A stretch of DNA of 64,000 nt from Amia ocellicauda (taxonomy: Eukaryota; Chordata; Actinopteri; Amiiformes; Amiidae). Under the pieces are notes generated by a model, which had not been told where the DNA came from, made no database searches, and saw nothing but the letters and a program-made list of their open reading frames with translations. This document shows positions 39,900 to 53,585 of the stretch, one piece after another. The DNA lies in the NCBI RefSeq assembly GCF_036373705.1, contig NC_089856.1, positions 10,193,001-10,257,000 of the forward strand. Reading direction: 5' to 3'. The translations under genes and the position numbers were made by a program. The stretch's first letter is position 1, and each line of letters begins with the position of its first letter.

Positions 39900-40416
39900 C
39901 CTTTCAGGGTTGTTGGCATTTATCAGTGCTGGGCGATACCAAATTAAGGCATGACATGTAAATGCTTAGCTTAAAATGGATGTGTACAAACTGATTTTGA
40001 AGTTCATTTTTCCTGGTAGAGCAGAACCGGACTTCAGAAAATAAGCGTTGTCACATGGTCCAAAACAAATCAAACAAGTAAAACAATTATTCCAAAACAA
40101 AAAGGTCCTTTATTTCTCTAAGCAAAGCTAGTATTCTGTTTCTCTTTAAAATGTACCTCACCAGCTGCTTCAATTAAATCGTACACACAGGTAGAGCACT
40201 GCATCGAACAAATCTACCAGGCCAGCAACCCCAGTACACCGCACTGAAGCCGCAGCCTGTCGGATCTCGGTGGTTCCTGGACCCATAGGCGGTATTTTCC
40301 CCCTCAGGACCAGGATTTCCAAAATCAATGCCAGAGTACTGCTGCAGTGTTGGGGTATTGCACATGAGATTTTAAACCCAAGTCCTCAAACATTAACCTA
40401 GACACTATACGATAGT
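39900..40416. mobile_element. 0.5-kb interspersed unit, copy 2
   Basis: Same unit and orientation as copy 1. Similarity starts at CCTTTCAGGG and ends at CACTATACGATAGT. The left flank differs from copy 1 and lacks the 14 nt that precede the shared start there. Unrelated flanks on both sides argue for dispersal of a repeat rather than a segmental duplication of the neighbourhood. Confidence 0.7.
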
Positions 40417-41231
40417 TTCGCGCTGCTAAACCCCAGGGCTCAGACTGCGATCCAACAATCGGGCTCTCAGATTGGCGAGCACCACGAGCTGGCGGTGCTT
40501 TGCAATCTATTTGGAATGAATAGTGCTTTGGTTCTCTGTCCAGAATCATACTAGGAATGTTGGCACAGTGGAATCTTGATTGTGCTGGTTAAGTGCTGTG
40601 ACTGACCAGTAGTTGCTTAGTTTCTATGGGAACACTTTACAATAATGTGCACCAATCCTTAATTAATGTATGAATCCCTCATGCACTACCACTGAGTTCC
40701 AATGCTGGCCACATGTAGAAGTTCTAACCCCAAATGTGGTCTGTAACCCTATCTCAGCTTAACCTTTATATATCTGCGATTAACATCAGATGAAGTGCAT
40801 AAGTTATTAATGTGGTATTCATACATCAATTAATAATTGACACCCATTATTGTGACATGTGACCGTTTTGATTGCAAGATGCTCTCGAATGCTGGGTGTG
40901 AAGAATTCTACACAAACTCAGCACATACAGATAACCCACTTCTGTGGTTGCTACGATCCCAAGCAAGACTTGGGATACGGGTGACTACACAGTTCTGACA
41001 GCCGCTGAAAATAATCAATTTAATATTAACTTTTTTTCCATTTGGTCTCCAAATAAAAATTAATAAAACAAAACAAAAGAAACAAACAAACGAAACACAT
41101 AACAATTGATACAAACTCAAGTATGCATGACAATAACAGCTTGGGCAGCCATTCCATCTGCTATAAAACGCAAAGTGGGCAACATGAGCGGTCATGACCC
41201 CTGCAAGATTGAGCAACATTACCGATTTGGT
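40417..41231. other. Intergenic spacer between cox14 and cers5
   Basis: A/T-rich sequence without a supported gene. It lies between the second 0.5-kb repeat copy and the cers5 3' end; part may belong to a longer cers5 3' UTR if a more distal poly(A) site is used. Confidence 0.5.
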
Positions 41232-41237
41232 TTTATT
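41232..41237 (-). promoter_or_regulatory. Candidate cers5 poly(A) signal
   Basis: AATAAA on the minus strand (TTTATT on +) 200 bp after the cers5 stop. cers5 and cox14 transcripts converge, with the repeat-filled 39.1-41.2 kb region between them. Confidence 0.4.
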
Positions 41238-41438
41238 AGGGTGGTTCAGTTTGTATTTTTTGGTCTTCGTTGCGATTGTCACTTCAGTTTCCCCTACGAT
41301 TGTCCTGTCTGTCCTTTCCAAGACTATTTCATGCCTTTAAAAAGTCTTTGTAGCAAGGAGGGTTTAGTGTCCAGGTAAAGGGGGGTGGTGGTGATTGTGG
41401 GGTACTGCACATTGGGAAACCACTTCCTTCCTTCACCT

Positions 41439-44400
41439 TTAGTGCTCTTGTCCCCACACCCCCATTGCCAGGTGCCCATTGGTTCCGTTCTCCCCCTTGG
41501 TGAGGGAGTGGCGCTGGGGGGGCTTGGTACCGTCTTTGGTCGCGTCGCTTTCCTCCTCCGAGCTGCTCTCGATGTCGCTGCGGTCATCCTTCGACACCTG
41601 TGGCACGCACAAGGGCACGAGTTAGGCAACAGTCACAAAAAACAAATACACAGACAGTGCTATTCTGTGGGTCCCTAAGGCACACAGAAATGGAAAAGAT
41701 TAATTTATACAGTCTGCAGGGGATTTACAAGACCACAGCCCTCAAGTCACTTGGCAAGGCCTTCAAAATTAACCAGAAGGCCACCTGCAATTCCCAAGTG
41801 CGCCACAAGGAAGAGATCTAGAGCTTCTAAAGCAGCAGGAGTTGGGTGTTGCAGAGTTTAGAAGAAAAGGGAGTTTATTTTATTAAATGTATTTTTTACT
41901 TATGCAATGTATATTCTTCACAGTTCCTGTGTGTATATAAAAATATTCAAATAAAAAAAATCCTCAAAATACATGTTCTCCCCCCCCTCCTGCTCCCTAA
42001 GATTTTGGTCAGATCATCGTTCTCTTGGCACAGGTGGCAGTTCTGCAGCATGCCAGGTTTTTCTTGTCGAGGTCTTAGCAGCCGGCAGGGAGAGATGGCT
42101 ATCGCGGGGGCGCTGCGTGCTTCAGTGCAATCAGCAGAAGCACAACAGCAGGAGAACGTGCACGAACAGCCATACACAGTCACAGCACCTCCCTCTGAAA
42201 GAGATGGCAGTGAGAGTGGGCGTGGGGGCCCGTCACCGTCAGAAAGGGTAAATGAGTCTTTTTGACTTCAATCCAGAATAGGACTGTAAATCAGCGAATC
42301 GTCTCTTAGATCAATGAATTGCCCCCTGCTGCTGCTGCAGATCTTGATTGAATGGAAACCTGTGTGGTGTTCATGCAGCTAACCCACTGATTGGCTGAAA
42401 TCCTTTTAAGGTAAGTTGGGTGGGGCCAGGGGGGTTACACACCTGAAATCTTTGTTTATTTGCTATTTGCTACTTCTGCTAACAGGATCTACTGCACCAT
42501 GGGTTGACATAACCGGTGCACCAAAGATCGTGGAATAACTGAACAAAACCACTACATCTACAGACATGCAGGTATTTCTGTAGTACAGGCCTCCCCCTAC
42601 ATACACCCCCCCCCCCCCTTTGAAGACAGTGGATGTTCATGCTAGAGCACAGTATATCAAACTTTACCCATACTATCATCATCCATATTTTAATAAATAT
42701 TCACCCATATTTATACTAGAACCTAGCTTTTCAATAAGAGTTCAGTTTGAGATCTTGTGCTGAACAGAGAGATAGAGAAATGAGGGGAATAGAGCATTTC
42801 CCCAGTGCACAAGCAAGTATGAAAGAAGGAAAGAGACAAAGATCACAAGCCAACTTACAGCAGAGACAGGTTTACCAGTGGGATACGCTGGTCCCCCAGA
42901 GACAAAGAGAGGGAGCGAGTGAGCGACAGAGAGGAGTGGAGGACTCTGACACGGGACAGAGAGAGAGAGAGAAAAGGAGAGATAGAGAGAGAGCCCTCAC
43001 ACCACCTGGGGGAGAAGAACAGCACACGTCACTGCAGAGAAAGATGAAAGATGAGAGAGGGAGGGAGGGTTTGTAGATAAGGAGGACTCTCATATAAAAG
43101 CATATAAATGTGTTTTCAAAATTAAAAATCAATTATTTATATAAATGCTGTGGCCAAATCTCTCAAGATTTACCAAAATTGATCTGTAGATTTTAAACCA
43201 GAAAAAATGTAAATATTCAAAGTATAACACATTCATCCTTTTAACAGGCAAATGTAAATCTGCTGGGACAAGAGGATTTCTCTCAGAAAAGCTCAAATTG
43301 CACATTTCAGATTAGCCAATGCCTCGATGTAAACTTAATTTTACATAGAGGCATTGGCTAATCCGAAACATGCAAATTGAGCTTTCATTTGAGAAAAACT
43401 TATTTGCTTTCTTGTGATGGGAAGAGGGTGGGGAAGCGACTAACAACAAAAGGTCAGGCAAAGGAAGAGAAGAAACAGTAACAGATTCAAGGAAAGGAGG
43501 GAAAACAGGACATTGAGAGAATGAAGGATAGAGATTGAGGACAGGAAGTGGCATGAGGGACTTTGGAAGAGGATTAAACAAATAAATGGGGGGGGGGGGA
43601 AGGTAACAGAAGTTACAGGAACTGAGAATCCTTCCATGTATGTAAGGTAAAGGTGGTTAGGGTTATGGACTTTGAAGTAGAGGGTTGTGGGTTCAATCCC
43701 CAGGTGGGGGGCACTGCTGTTTACCTTGAGCAAGGTAAAATGCCCAGCTGTATAAATGGGTACAAATGTAAAATTTGTAAGTCACCCTTGATAGCGGGAT
43801 TCAAAAGTTACGCCATAAAACCACGTAGATTTCTTTCCGGCTGTAGCAACGGCTCATAGGACCCAAGTCCTCATAAGGATACTGGTCAAAAACACTTAGT
43901 GGAAAAGAACTAAAACAAAAAAAACCTGCACACAAGGATACAGTAGATCAGGACCAGGGTTGGCCACCACTGTGCTCTACAAAAGGATCTTAACCTTTGT
44001 GTATCGTCATCTTGCGTTTCACCATTTATTGCAGCTTAGCACTGTGCTAAGCAGGGTGGAGGGGAGGCCCTGGCCATGCGTTAGCTAGCTGTGCCCCACC
44101 GTAATGGAGAGGAAGTAGGGAAGGCGCCTGGGACTCACCTTGCCGCGGACCATGGCTTTGAAGGCAATGCGCACGATGAGGTAGGACCAGATGATGTGCA
44201 GTACCTGCAGCACTAGCAAGAGGGCATTGAAGAGCCACCAAGAGGGGTAGGGCCCTATGATCGCCCAGCTCTCAAACAGCGTGGTGTTCAGAATCCTGCA
44301 ACAGCAAACAGCTCAGTCACTCCCCAATTAAAATGAGCATAGGCGCAACTGTGAGATCCTACCCCCCGTACCACTTCTTGTCATTCAACTCCAAAAAGAC

Positions 44401-47400
44401 TGATCATCCACTCAGAGCTATGGTCACGTGACGCTAACCTCCACCTTACATTTTCAGCTAACTAGAAAATACCCCCAGGGCAGTTGTAAAGTGTCACAAA
44501 TTAAATTCAGGCACTTTTTTGTTTTTGTGATCATGAGAAAGTGTCTGTGTGTAACATCTGCCATTCCATTTTCCCCCAATAGGCCATCTTGTCACAGTGG
44601 AGGGCGGTTTAGGAAGATGGTCCAGTCAGTGCTGGATTGCATTATTGAAGTCTAGGAAACAAGCAGATCTCTATCTACAACTGCCATATCATGACAGGGG
44701 ATAGGGACAGTCAATTCATGGCCCTTCTCCAAATCAGTTCTAGGACAGATTTGTTTCAACTAACTCCTTAATTATTTAATTGCTCATCACTCACCGGGAT
44801 CAATTAAATAATGAACGGAGAGGAACAAAGCACAGAAAAGGAATGGCTCAGAGGGATCATGGCTCAACTTGATCCAGGTAGGGAGGCAGATAAAACAAAA
44901 TTAACCATACTGACAGGTTCGTTTTGGGGTATGTTTAAAGGAGCAATACATTATCCTTTTTTATACTGTGTCCATTTTGCAACTCCAGAAACAGATGCTG
45001 ATTGATTCCCCACTATATTATTATTTATTTATTAGCAGACACCCTTGTCCTGTGTGTGCGTCTCTCTCTCTCTCTCTCGTATATACACTCACCTAAAGGA
45101 TTATTAGGAACACCATACTAATACTGTGATTGACCCCCTTTCGCCTTCAAAACTGCCTTAATTCTACTTGGCATTGATTCAACAAGGTGCTGAAAGCATT
45201 CTTTAGAAATGTTGGCCCATATTGATAGGATAGCATCTTGCAGTTGATGGAGATTTGTGGGATGCACATCCAGGGCACGAAGCTCCCGTTCCACCACATC
45301 CCAAAGATGCTCTATTGGGTTGAGATCTGGTGACTGTGGGGGCCAGTTTAGTACAGTGAACTCATTGTCATGTTCAAGAAACCAATTTGAAATGATTCGA
45401 CCTTTGTGACATGGTGCATTATCCTGCTGGAAGTAGCCATCAGAGGATGGGTACATGGTGGTCATAAAGGGATGGACATGGTCAGAAACAATGCTCAGGT
45501 AGGCCGTGGCATTTAAACGATGCCCAATTGGCACTCAGGGGCCTAAAGTGTGCCAAGAAAACATCCCCCACACCATTACACCACCACCACCAGCCTGCAC
45601 AGTGGTAACAAGGCATGATGGATCCATGTTCTCATTCTGTTTACGCCAAATTCTGACTCTACCATCTGAATGTCTCAACAGAAATCGAGACTCATCAGAC
45701 CAGGCAACAGTTTTCCAGTCTTCAACTGTCCAATTTTGGTGAGCTTGTGCAAATTGTAGCCTCTTTTTCCTATTTGTAGTGGAGATGAGTGGTACCCGGT
45801 GGGGTCTTCTGCTGTTGTAGCCCATCCGCCTCAAGGTTGTACGTGTTGTGGCTTCACAAATGCTTTGCTGCATACCTCGGTTGTAACGAGTGGTTATTTC
45901 AGTCAAAGTTGCTCTTCTATCAGCTTGAATCAGTCGGCCCATTCTCCTCTGACCTCTAGCATCAACAAGGCATTTTCGCCCACAGGACTGCCGCATACTG
46001 GATGTTTTTCCCTTTTCACACCATTCTTTGTAAACCCTAGAAATGGTTGTGCGTGAAAATCCCAGTAACTGAGCAGATTGTGAAATACTCAGACCGGCCC
46101 GTCTGGCACCAACAACCATGCCACGCTCAAAATTGCTTAAATCACCTTTCTTTCCCATTCAGACATTCAGTTTGGAGTTCAGGAGATTGTCTTGACCAGG
46201 ACCACACCCCTAAATGCATTGAAGCAACTGCCATGTGATTGGTTGGTTAGATAATTGCATTAATGAGAAATTGAACAGGTGTTCCTAATAATCCTTTAGG
46301 TGAGTGTATATGTTTAATATTACACATACCACAATATTCACATAGTTTTGTGAGCCTTGTCCATACGTGAATATTGTCCTATGTTTAACATTAAATCCTT
46401 CCCCACCACTTAAGTCTTGTGATCAATTTTGAATAATCCTTTTCAGCTGCTCATGTTGCTGGAACAGTCAGTAATAGGGATGGGAATGGAGTAATTTAGT
46501 GTGTCCCCCCCGATCAATTAAAAAAAGTGAACACATTAAATAGAGAACATTAGGAATCTGTCAACGTATTCTAAAACATTACTAGTATAGACATTGTTAC
46601 AAAGAAATTGCATTTCTGTTTAAAGAGGATGTTGAACGTCCTTGTGAAAACGTTCCAACAAACAAATACTCTTACGCAATTCAAAATCAATCCTGTCCCA
46701 CTGGTTTAGAAAAAAAAACAAGAACTGTTCTGGCATGTGTCCTTTCACATGACTCCCAAAAATTGCTGCATCATATTCTTACGATAGTTACAGTATGCAT
46801 CAAATCTTTAATGGGTTGGCCAATGTCACATTGCATCAATTACTCAGCCATGTCCCCAGAATGTTTCCAGACATTACTTCGTTTGGCTCCTTTGCATTTG
46901 AATTTATTAAAGTAACATACTCACTGGCCTACATATGGCTTGCGTCGCCGTCACTAAAGCGTTGCCGTCTAAGGTTAACACCTGCCCACATCTATTTAAA
47001 TTAAAAACGGTTTGCACGTTAAGGTTGTACACACATTTAAGTTGTATGACTGAATAGATTTTAAATCATATTGAACTGAATTCAAGTGATAAAATGTATA
47101 AAATTATAGAACATTCCGGTAGAGAACCATTTAAATGCTCGAGTAATTCTAATTATACCGAGTACTTGAATACTCTAACCCACTCCTAGTTAGTGTAAGA
47201 TATACAGATTCTGGGCACACAAGGCCACAACAGTTTCATGGAGACACACAAAACTATACACTCCTTCCACTCCTCTGCTACCCTGCCCCCCCCCCTTTAA
47301 GTAACCAGTACAAGATGTAACTGAGCCCATCCCAGCCAGTCCCCCCCAGCAAAGAGATGGATTTCAGTGATCAATAACAGCATCGCCCCACAGAGACACT

Positions 47401-50400
47401 GAATACAGTCACTCATGTTACCACCACACCCCTGCCTGCCTCATCTCTAGTTGCACCAGTGTCTTCTCCTGCTCTCCAGGATTAAATCCACAAGATCCAA
47501 GATAATGCAGGAGCGATTGGCACCCCAATCACGGATACCATTACCACGGATACCAAGGTTAGGAAATGTGTGACAATCTACGAGTCCTTAAAACAAAAAA
47601 ATAAGGAACCAAAAGTTGACTGCAATATGGAAGTACAGTCCCCATCTTGACACAGCTCACATTCATACGCCACGGGCATATGTGTTGGGACTCTGATCCC
47701 CAAAAACACAAATGAAAAGACTGCAAAACAGAGGTTATACAAAACCACAATCATAAAATGTTTCCTGCTTAGATCCATGAGCCTTGTATGTGCCGTCTAT
47801 TTCTCAACACATCAGAAGGCTATTATTTCAGAAGCACAAGAGAGAACATTACATTATAACACATTCAAATCTGATGTAACGGGGCACCCTATGTGTGAGC
47901 TCGCTATAGTGCTCAAACCCCCCTACGTCAGGAGGCGTGGAGGGTCTCTTGCTCTGCTGGGGTGGGCAGTTCTAAGGCTTGTACTCACCAGCAGGGATAG
48001 ATGATGAGCCGTGTGAACACGAAGACCGCCCCGAACATAGCGAACACAGTGTCACACACGCGCTGGTACTTGGCATAATTCGCCAACTTGGCAGCCTGGG
48101 ATGGGGGGGGATGGGGGAGAGCAGGCGATCGGAAAGCAAAGAAAAAAAGGTTAAAGGAGGAAATGCATGTACAGCCCATTCAAAGACTGGTGTACCAATA
48201 GTCAGACAGGTAGTATCCCAAGATTAAGATAAAAAAAGGCTAAGCAACAGTGACTCTTCCAGGCTAAGCAATTTGTGGGAAGCCAAATAAGCATTGTAAC
48301 AACTAACTATCCCCATTTGCAATGATCAAAAACAGAAGACCAGCCTGATCCAGGAAGTTGGAACTCTAGCAGAACCTGCAGGATTCAAGGGTGAGATTTC
48401 TAGAACAAACATCAGTGGCGGCCACAGAGCAGAAGAAAGCAATGTGGATCAGGAGCCAAGGGAACCCAACACTTTCCTCTCACTCCCCGCCCCGACTTCT
48501 GATCTCTCACCTCCAGCAGGAAGTCGGAGGTGTCGTGGAGACACATGACCAGGGTGCCCACGCGCAGCATGTTGTTGACGTAAGAGAAGCTGATGAGGCT
48601 GATGGTTGCCAGGTGGTGGATGAACATGATGAGGAAGTCCTGTTGAGAGACATGCACAAGGAGAGAGACAGCGGTCAGGTCAGCAACAACGACACTGCAC
48701 TCCTTCTGGTTTGTGCTCTCAGGCCAGCTCCCAAAACCAAGAGTGTAGAGCCAACTCAGCAGGTCTCCATGCCACTACCGTGTAAGTTGACGGGCTCCCT
48801 CAAAAGCTATTCACTGCATGCGTGTCAATTAGATGCATTATAAACCTCAAATGGTTTGCTGCCAGTTTCAATGTAAACTGCTATTGCTATCCGAACTTTG
48901 ATAATGCATTAAAAGTACAGAAAGTTGAGACTTCATTAAATCGCCCATTTTATTATATTAGTTGGAAACCTGACCCCCTAATAATAGCTGCCTGAACCCC
49001 AACTGTAGCCAACACTGACATTTTGAGCTACGCCCACACAAAGTGACTCAAATTGACATGGGTAAGAAAAAACTAAAGAAATACAAATCTCTACATGAGG
49101 CAAAAGTCTGGTTTCTGTTTAATGGGGTGGGTGGGTGAGATGGGGTGCTGCACAAAACTTTATATAATAAGCATCTTAAGACTTGAGAAGGTTGGGAAAC
49201 TTCTCCTAATCGATCAGAAGGATTGCATCAGTCAGTAAGGCCAGGGTGTCCAGATCTATTAGTAAAGTGCACAGCTGCCCATTACATTTTTCTGTTGTTC
49301 CAGTACCTCTTTCACAGCAGGGGTGGGGTAAGGGTACACACTGCGATCACAAGGCAGTTGAGAGTTGCTTTTCAGTGGGATCCTTCCAGAACAGGGGAGA
49401 CTGTTCTTGGCATTGGGAAGGTGGACGCACCCAGGCTACACTGGGAATGCACTGCTCTTCTGCAGTCTTCACGCAGTACAGCCATTGGACTGTGCAGCTG
49501 GCAGGATGTGGAGCCAAACAAGATAGGAGTGTGCGTTTGAAGTCCTGTCCCACAGTGTTGTGGCAATATTCACCAGACAGCCGAACAGACAAAGAGTGGC
49601 TTATGAGTAATAGCCAATTAAAAGAAATCACCTGCAGGGGTCATGGCCGATTCACAGCTACACTGACAATAGGGCCCGTGCTCCCTTTCATTGGCGTTTC
49701 ACTGGCCCTGTAATTAGCCTTCGGAACCCTGCCAGTCTTTTTGATTTAATTGCATGTATATATTTATTCTCTCCCCAACATAAAAGGGTCTGGTTTTCAT
49801 TTTACATGGTTTACCACTCTGCAAACCAAGTCAAATTTAATCCAATGGATCAGTCGCTTGATCACGGGCGCTACCACCAAGCGTGTGTACTATATTGTGT
49901 ACAATTAAAAAAAAAAAAAACCTCGGTCACAAGCTTGCACAACCATTTCATGTAGGCCAACAGAGGAGCACAAAAATGTCACACTAACAGATTACTGGTC
50001 TGACTTCTTAATGACACAGTCTATTCTCTTTATTCACATAATGGAGTTACTCTTGATTTATATGCACTTATACAGAACAGAAAGGCTTTAAATACACAAA
50101 CTAATACACAATGATTATTTGCGATTCTTGGAAGGAGGATTCTAGGCACCAATTACTTTGAACAGCGAGATTCTATTTCTGGGAACGTGGTCTCGGATCT
50201 CCCTAAATGTCCAGGGCACGATATCAAAGGCCTTTAACAAGCATTGCTAATTAGATGTGACATGAGGTTTTGCAGATTTCCCCCCTCTCCCCCCCACACC
50301 AATCACTCTGCCCATACAGATACAGCAGAGTTATTATGCATGAGCTTTAGAGAATTGTTTATGAATCACAGCTGATGGAAATTGGGAATTAAATTGACGG

Positions 50401-53400
50401 ACTGTGTGCTACCATGCCAATTTCATTTAATAAAAATGCAGTTTGCAATGACTTTGATGTTGATTTCTAGTGGTGTTTAAAGACAATCTGGACGGAATAG
50501 GTAGGGCTGGATTGTGGTATGAAGCCTTGTGTGCCTGCTGTGTGGGTGCAGGTGTGCTGGGACTCTCCTCTCTCCTGCCCCCCCAGTTTAACACACACCC
50601 CTCCATAGATACCCAAAAGATGAGCCTAGAACACAAAACCACCACTGTCTTACCTTTCTCTTAATGTCAGTGAACTGGGAGAACATCAGTGACCAGTAGA
50701 ACGCCAGTTCGGTGATGTAGTAATAATATAGCCCAGGTGTAAGGATCTGCAAGGAATGAAGGAAGTGGAGTTGGGAAGCCAAATCACATTCTCTCTAGGC
50801 TTACAGCAGAGCCAAGCCAAGCCATTTAATGGCCACCTCTAGCACTGTGTGGTATGAAGAGGGGCATCTGCAGACTGCAATGGTTTGTAGCTCATTACAC
50901 AAAAACCTCACCCACATCCCCTGCACTTTCTTTGTAGGAAAACTGACACGCACACAATAAACGATCAGATTCTCATCTGGTAAAATAGAGAAAACAAGGG
51001 GGGGGAAAGGAAAAAAATAAATTAAAAAAATAAGACCAGGTGAAGCAGTATTGCTTCGGTACAGAGAGGAAATGGGATGGAGAGGAGAGTAGGGTTACCT
51101 GGTAGGGATAATTGTACCAGCACTGCCTCGTGTCCCATAGCCAGGAAGACTGCAAAGAAGAAGCAAAATCAGGCAGAAAATAGGAAACAATTGAACTTGA
51201 ACACATTGGCCTAGACAGACACTGCGTAAACATTTGTATCTCGAGTTTCTCAGGCCAGAAGTAGACTACAGCCTGCAGCTCTTTAAACCTGGGCGTCTCA
51301 TTTTATTCCCGTCTGGGTTTGGGCCCTCTCTCCAGCATCGTGAGAAACAGTTGCTAATGACAACCTCATAAAATAATGGATTCAAGATCTCCATGCGTTT
51401 AAATTTAAATGAAGCCATTGTTACATACATACATACATACATCGAGCAAAAATCAAACTACTTACTTTCAAAGACTCGTTTGCAAGCTACTTATTGGATA
51501 TTAGTCAGGGATTAAAGTAGAATCTGCCTGCATAAACCACTTCTTTAGCCCTACGTGTGTATGTGTAAAGGATTTGGCATAGTTTCAATTATTGTTGATT
51601 ACAGTGTGTAACGCACTGCTGTTTGTTCACACACATGGAGGTTTGTGTACGAGAGCTCCTGCCTCCGCTCCCAATCAGGACAGAGCTGGCCGACTCACCT
51701 GCCACAGGAACCGAATCCCATACGTAAATATGTACAAGTAGAAAGTAAACCTCCACCTGCAACCAAAAGAGCAGGGAGCAGTGATTAGGCAAGAGCTTCA
51801 GATGCAACACACAGTTGAAACCTTATTACAGCCCCGATTAGGTTTTAATTTCTTAATTGTTATCGAACAAAAAATATCTTATTGCTTGTATTTTAAATAC
51901 CACTCACAGGTGATACCTTTAACTTCCGTAGCAGTATGACTGGAGGAGAGAAAGCAAAAAGACAAAAGAGGTAGGAGAGGAAAGGCAGAGAGACTTAAGG
52001 GAAGGAGAAAAGATAAACCGAGGAGGGGGCAGCTGCATTGGAGTTTCAATGGGACAACGACATCGATATGGAATGATAAGGCCCTAGTTCAGTGAACGCC
52101 ACAGAAGCAACTGCTTTGATTATAGAAATTATGAAATACAAGTTTCTGGTAAAGGTTGTTTCTCTGCAGCCTCAAAGAAAACAGCCATTGATTCATTTCC
52201 CACCATTCTCAAAAGGGTCTTGACTTCTACTGAGCTCCTCCATTTTTGCATTGCATTTGCACATTGAAGTTATGATGAATGGGGGAATTCCGGACCATGT
52301 TTTTCTTTGTCGTCTGTTTCGTGTGGGTTCCTTCCTCACGTACCACCCAGTCATTGCCCCAAGAATGTCAGCGTTAGACCAGCATCAATTGGATGCCACA
52401 GGAAACACACAGGCAGTCGCAGACATCAAAGGTGTTGCTGCATCTTCTTCAGTATTCCGCCGCCCCTGGGCTGACCGAACATGTGCCTGGGATCAGAGAG
52501 GGCTGGCGTGTAATCTGCAGGTGCCCTCTGAATCGCTTCGCTGAGGGAACGAAACAGAGCTGCCCAGAGCTGTGACGCCAAACTGGATGAAACCGCTTTA
52601 GGGTTCGTCCCTCTGTCCCTCTTTGTTTACACCGTAGTGTCGTCAGATTCACACTATGCAAGAGGAAGGAGCTAGATTTTTTTTTTTTTTTTTAATCTAA
52701 ATATAAACACGAAGAGCCCACGTGCAGATTTATCAGTTTAAAAGCACCTGGCTGCTAAATTATTTAAGAGACAAACATTACAGACACAAACTACCTACGA
52801 AATACAGACTTCGATTGTTCTGCTTGTGGAACCTCCCTATTTAAATTGCAGGGGGGGGGGGGGAATAAAGAAAATCTGATTCTAAATAAAAGAAAGGTGC
52901 TGAGGGGAGACGCACATGCTCTCGCAGAATTTGGTGAGGATGCTGGGCTTGTCCTGGTTACGCCGGTGCCGAAACCAGCGCTGGATGCGGCGCACGTCCC
53001 AGTCCAGCTGTTTGGACAGACCCTCCAGCCTCCGAGTGTCTGGGTACTGGAGAGGGAGAGAGAGAAAGATTGCAGATCAGGCAGCTCCGACTAGAAACGA
53101 GAGGTATCGACTCAAGGGAGTAACTAAAAAACAAAAAGCTCTCTCAGACATCTCTAGAAATCTTATGACCTACAAGATATTTAGGCAGAGCTTTTAATTA
53201 TAATTATAATAAAGCAGTGCCCTCAAGCAGTGCAAACATCTGAAGCCGATTCCCTGAAAAAAAAAAAAGACCAAGTCTGAAATTTGTAAGATTTTTTCCA
53301 TTAATTTGCAGACTGGGTGCTGAGTGATAAGTGGACAGGTAAACACTGGTCACTTCCAGATGTATGAAAATCAAAGCTATGGTGTTATTTATTTTATTCC

Positions 53401-53585
53401 CGAGGAATGTAATTAAACTTTTATATACACACACATCAATAACAGGGTCAAGAGAGGAAAATGAAGGAGGATGTCCCACCTTTGTGATGGATGTAAACAC
53501 TTTCTCTAGAATGGCTTGTGGCTGTGCCCTCCTGGTCGCCTCTGTCTGTATCCTCAGGATGTAGGCACATGGCAGGGCCACAAAC
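41439..53585 (-). CDS. cers5: Ceramide synthase 5 (exons 2-10; first exon outside the window)
   Basis: An ER membrane enzyme that N-acylates sphinganine with acyl-CoA to make dihydroceramide. Minus-strand exons: 53480-53585, 52916-53046, 51699-51756, 51099-51149, 50654-50746, 48511-48639, 47989-48095, 44139-44295, 41439-41597. All junctions are GT-AG and in phase: 991 nt, about 330 codons including the TAA. Exon 53480 encodes ...[14 protein letters not shown]. Exon 52916 has the homeobox-like segment ([17 protein letters not shown]). The next exons form the TLC/Lag1 domain with membrane segments, [20 protein letters not shown], and the Lag1 motif [20 protein letters not shown]...[12 protein letters not shown] with the two active-site histidines. 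The tail [18 protein letters not shown] is the acidic CK2-type phosphorylation region of human CERS5. About 65 N-terminal residues are missing. CERS6 is the alternative; the cox14 neighbour and tail favour CERS5. Confidence 0.95.
42745..43078. repeat. Purine-rich tract in the last cers5 intron
   Basis: About 330 bp strongly enriched in GA/AG dinucleotides on the + strand (pyrimidine-rich in the cers5 transcript). It accounts for the Arg/Glu-rich 109-codon frame here. Confidence 0.7.
43286..43386. repeat. Near-perfect hairpin, arms about 47 bp
   Basis: 43286-43333 is the reverse complement of 43340-43386 with only a few mismatches and a loop of about 6 nt. The complementarity continues weakly outward for another 10-15 bp. 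It lies in the last cers5 intron. Most likely a palindromic MITE; a structured RNA is possible. Confidence 0.8.
43650..43805 (+). mobile_element. tRNA-derived SINE (partial)
   Basis: An A-box-like GTGGTTAGGGTTATGG (43653) and a B box GGTTCAATCC (43690-43699), followed by CACTGCTGTTTACCTTGAGC, CAGCTGTATAAATGGGTA and GTAAGTCACCCTTGATAG. This order and spacing match common fish tRNA SINEs with a conserved GTAAGTCGCCCTGGAT-type tail. The tail is truncated before a poly(A) or simple repeat. Confidence 0.75.
45086..46306 (-). mobile_element. Tc1/mariner transposon, copy 1 (1221 bp)
   Basis: Termini CACTCACCTAAAGGATTATT on the left and its exact reverse complement on the right, flanked by TA duplications (45084-45085, 46307-46308). 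It inserted in the cers5 intron between exons 44139-44295 and 47989-48095. It encodes one transposase on the minus strand that is interrupted by a single in-frame TGA. It is nearly identical to the oppositely oriented copy at 54156-55368. Confidence 0.95.
45118..46158 (-). pseudogene. Tc1/mariner transposase, one nonsense codon
   Basis: The frame starts [20 protein letters not shown] with a complete helix-turn-helix region and covers the DD34E catalytic domain ([51 protein letters not shown]). About 345 codons in all, full length for the family. It is cut by TGA at 45535-45537 (codon after HTLGP), where the sister copy has TTA for Leu. No frameshift was found. Confidence 0.92.
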
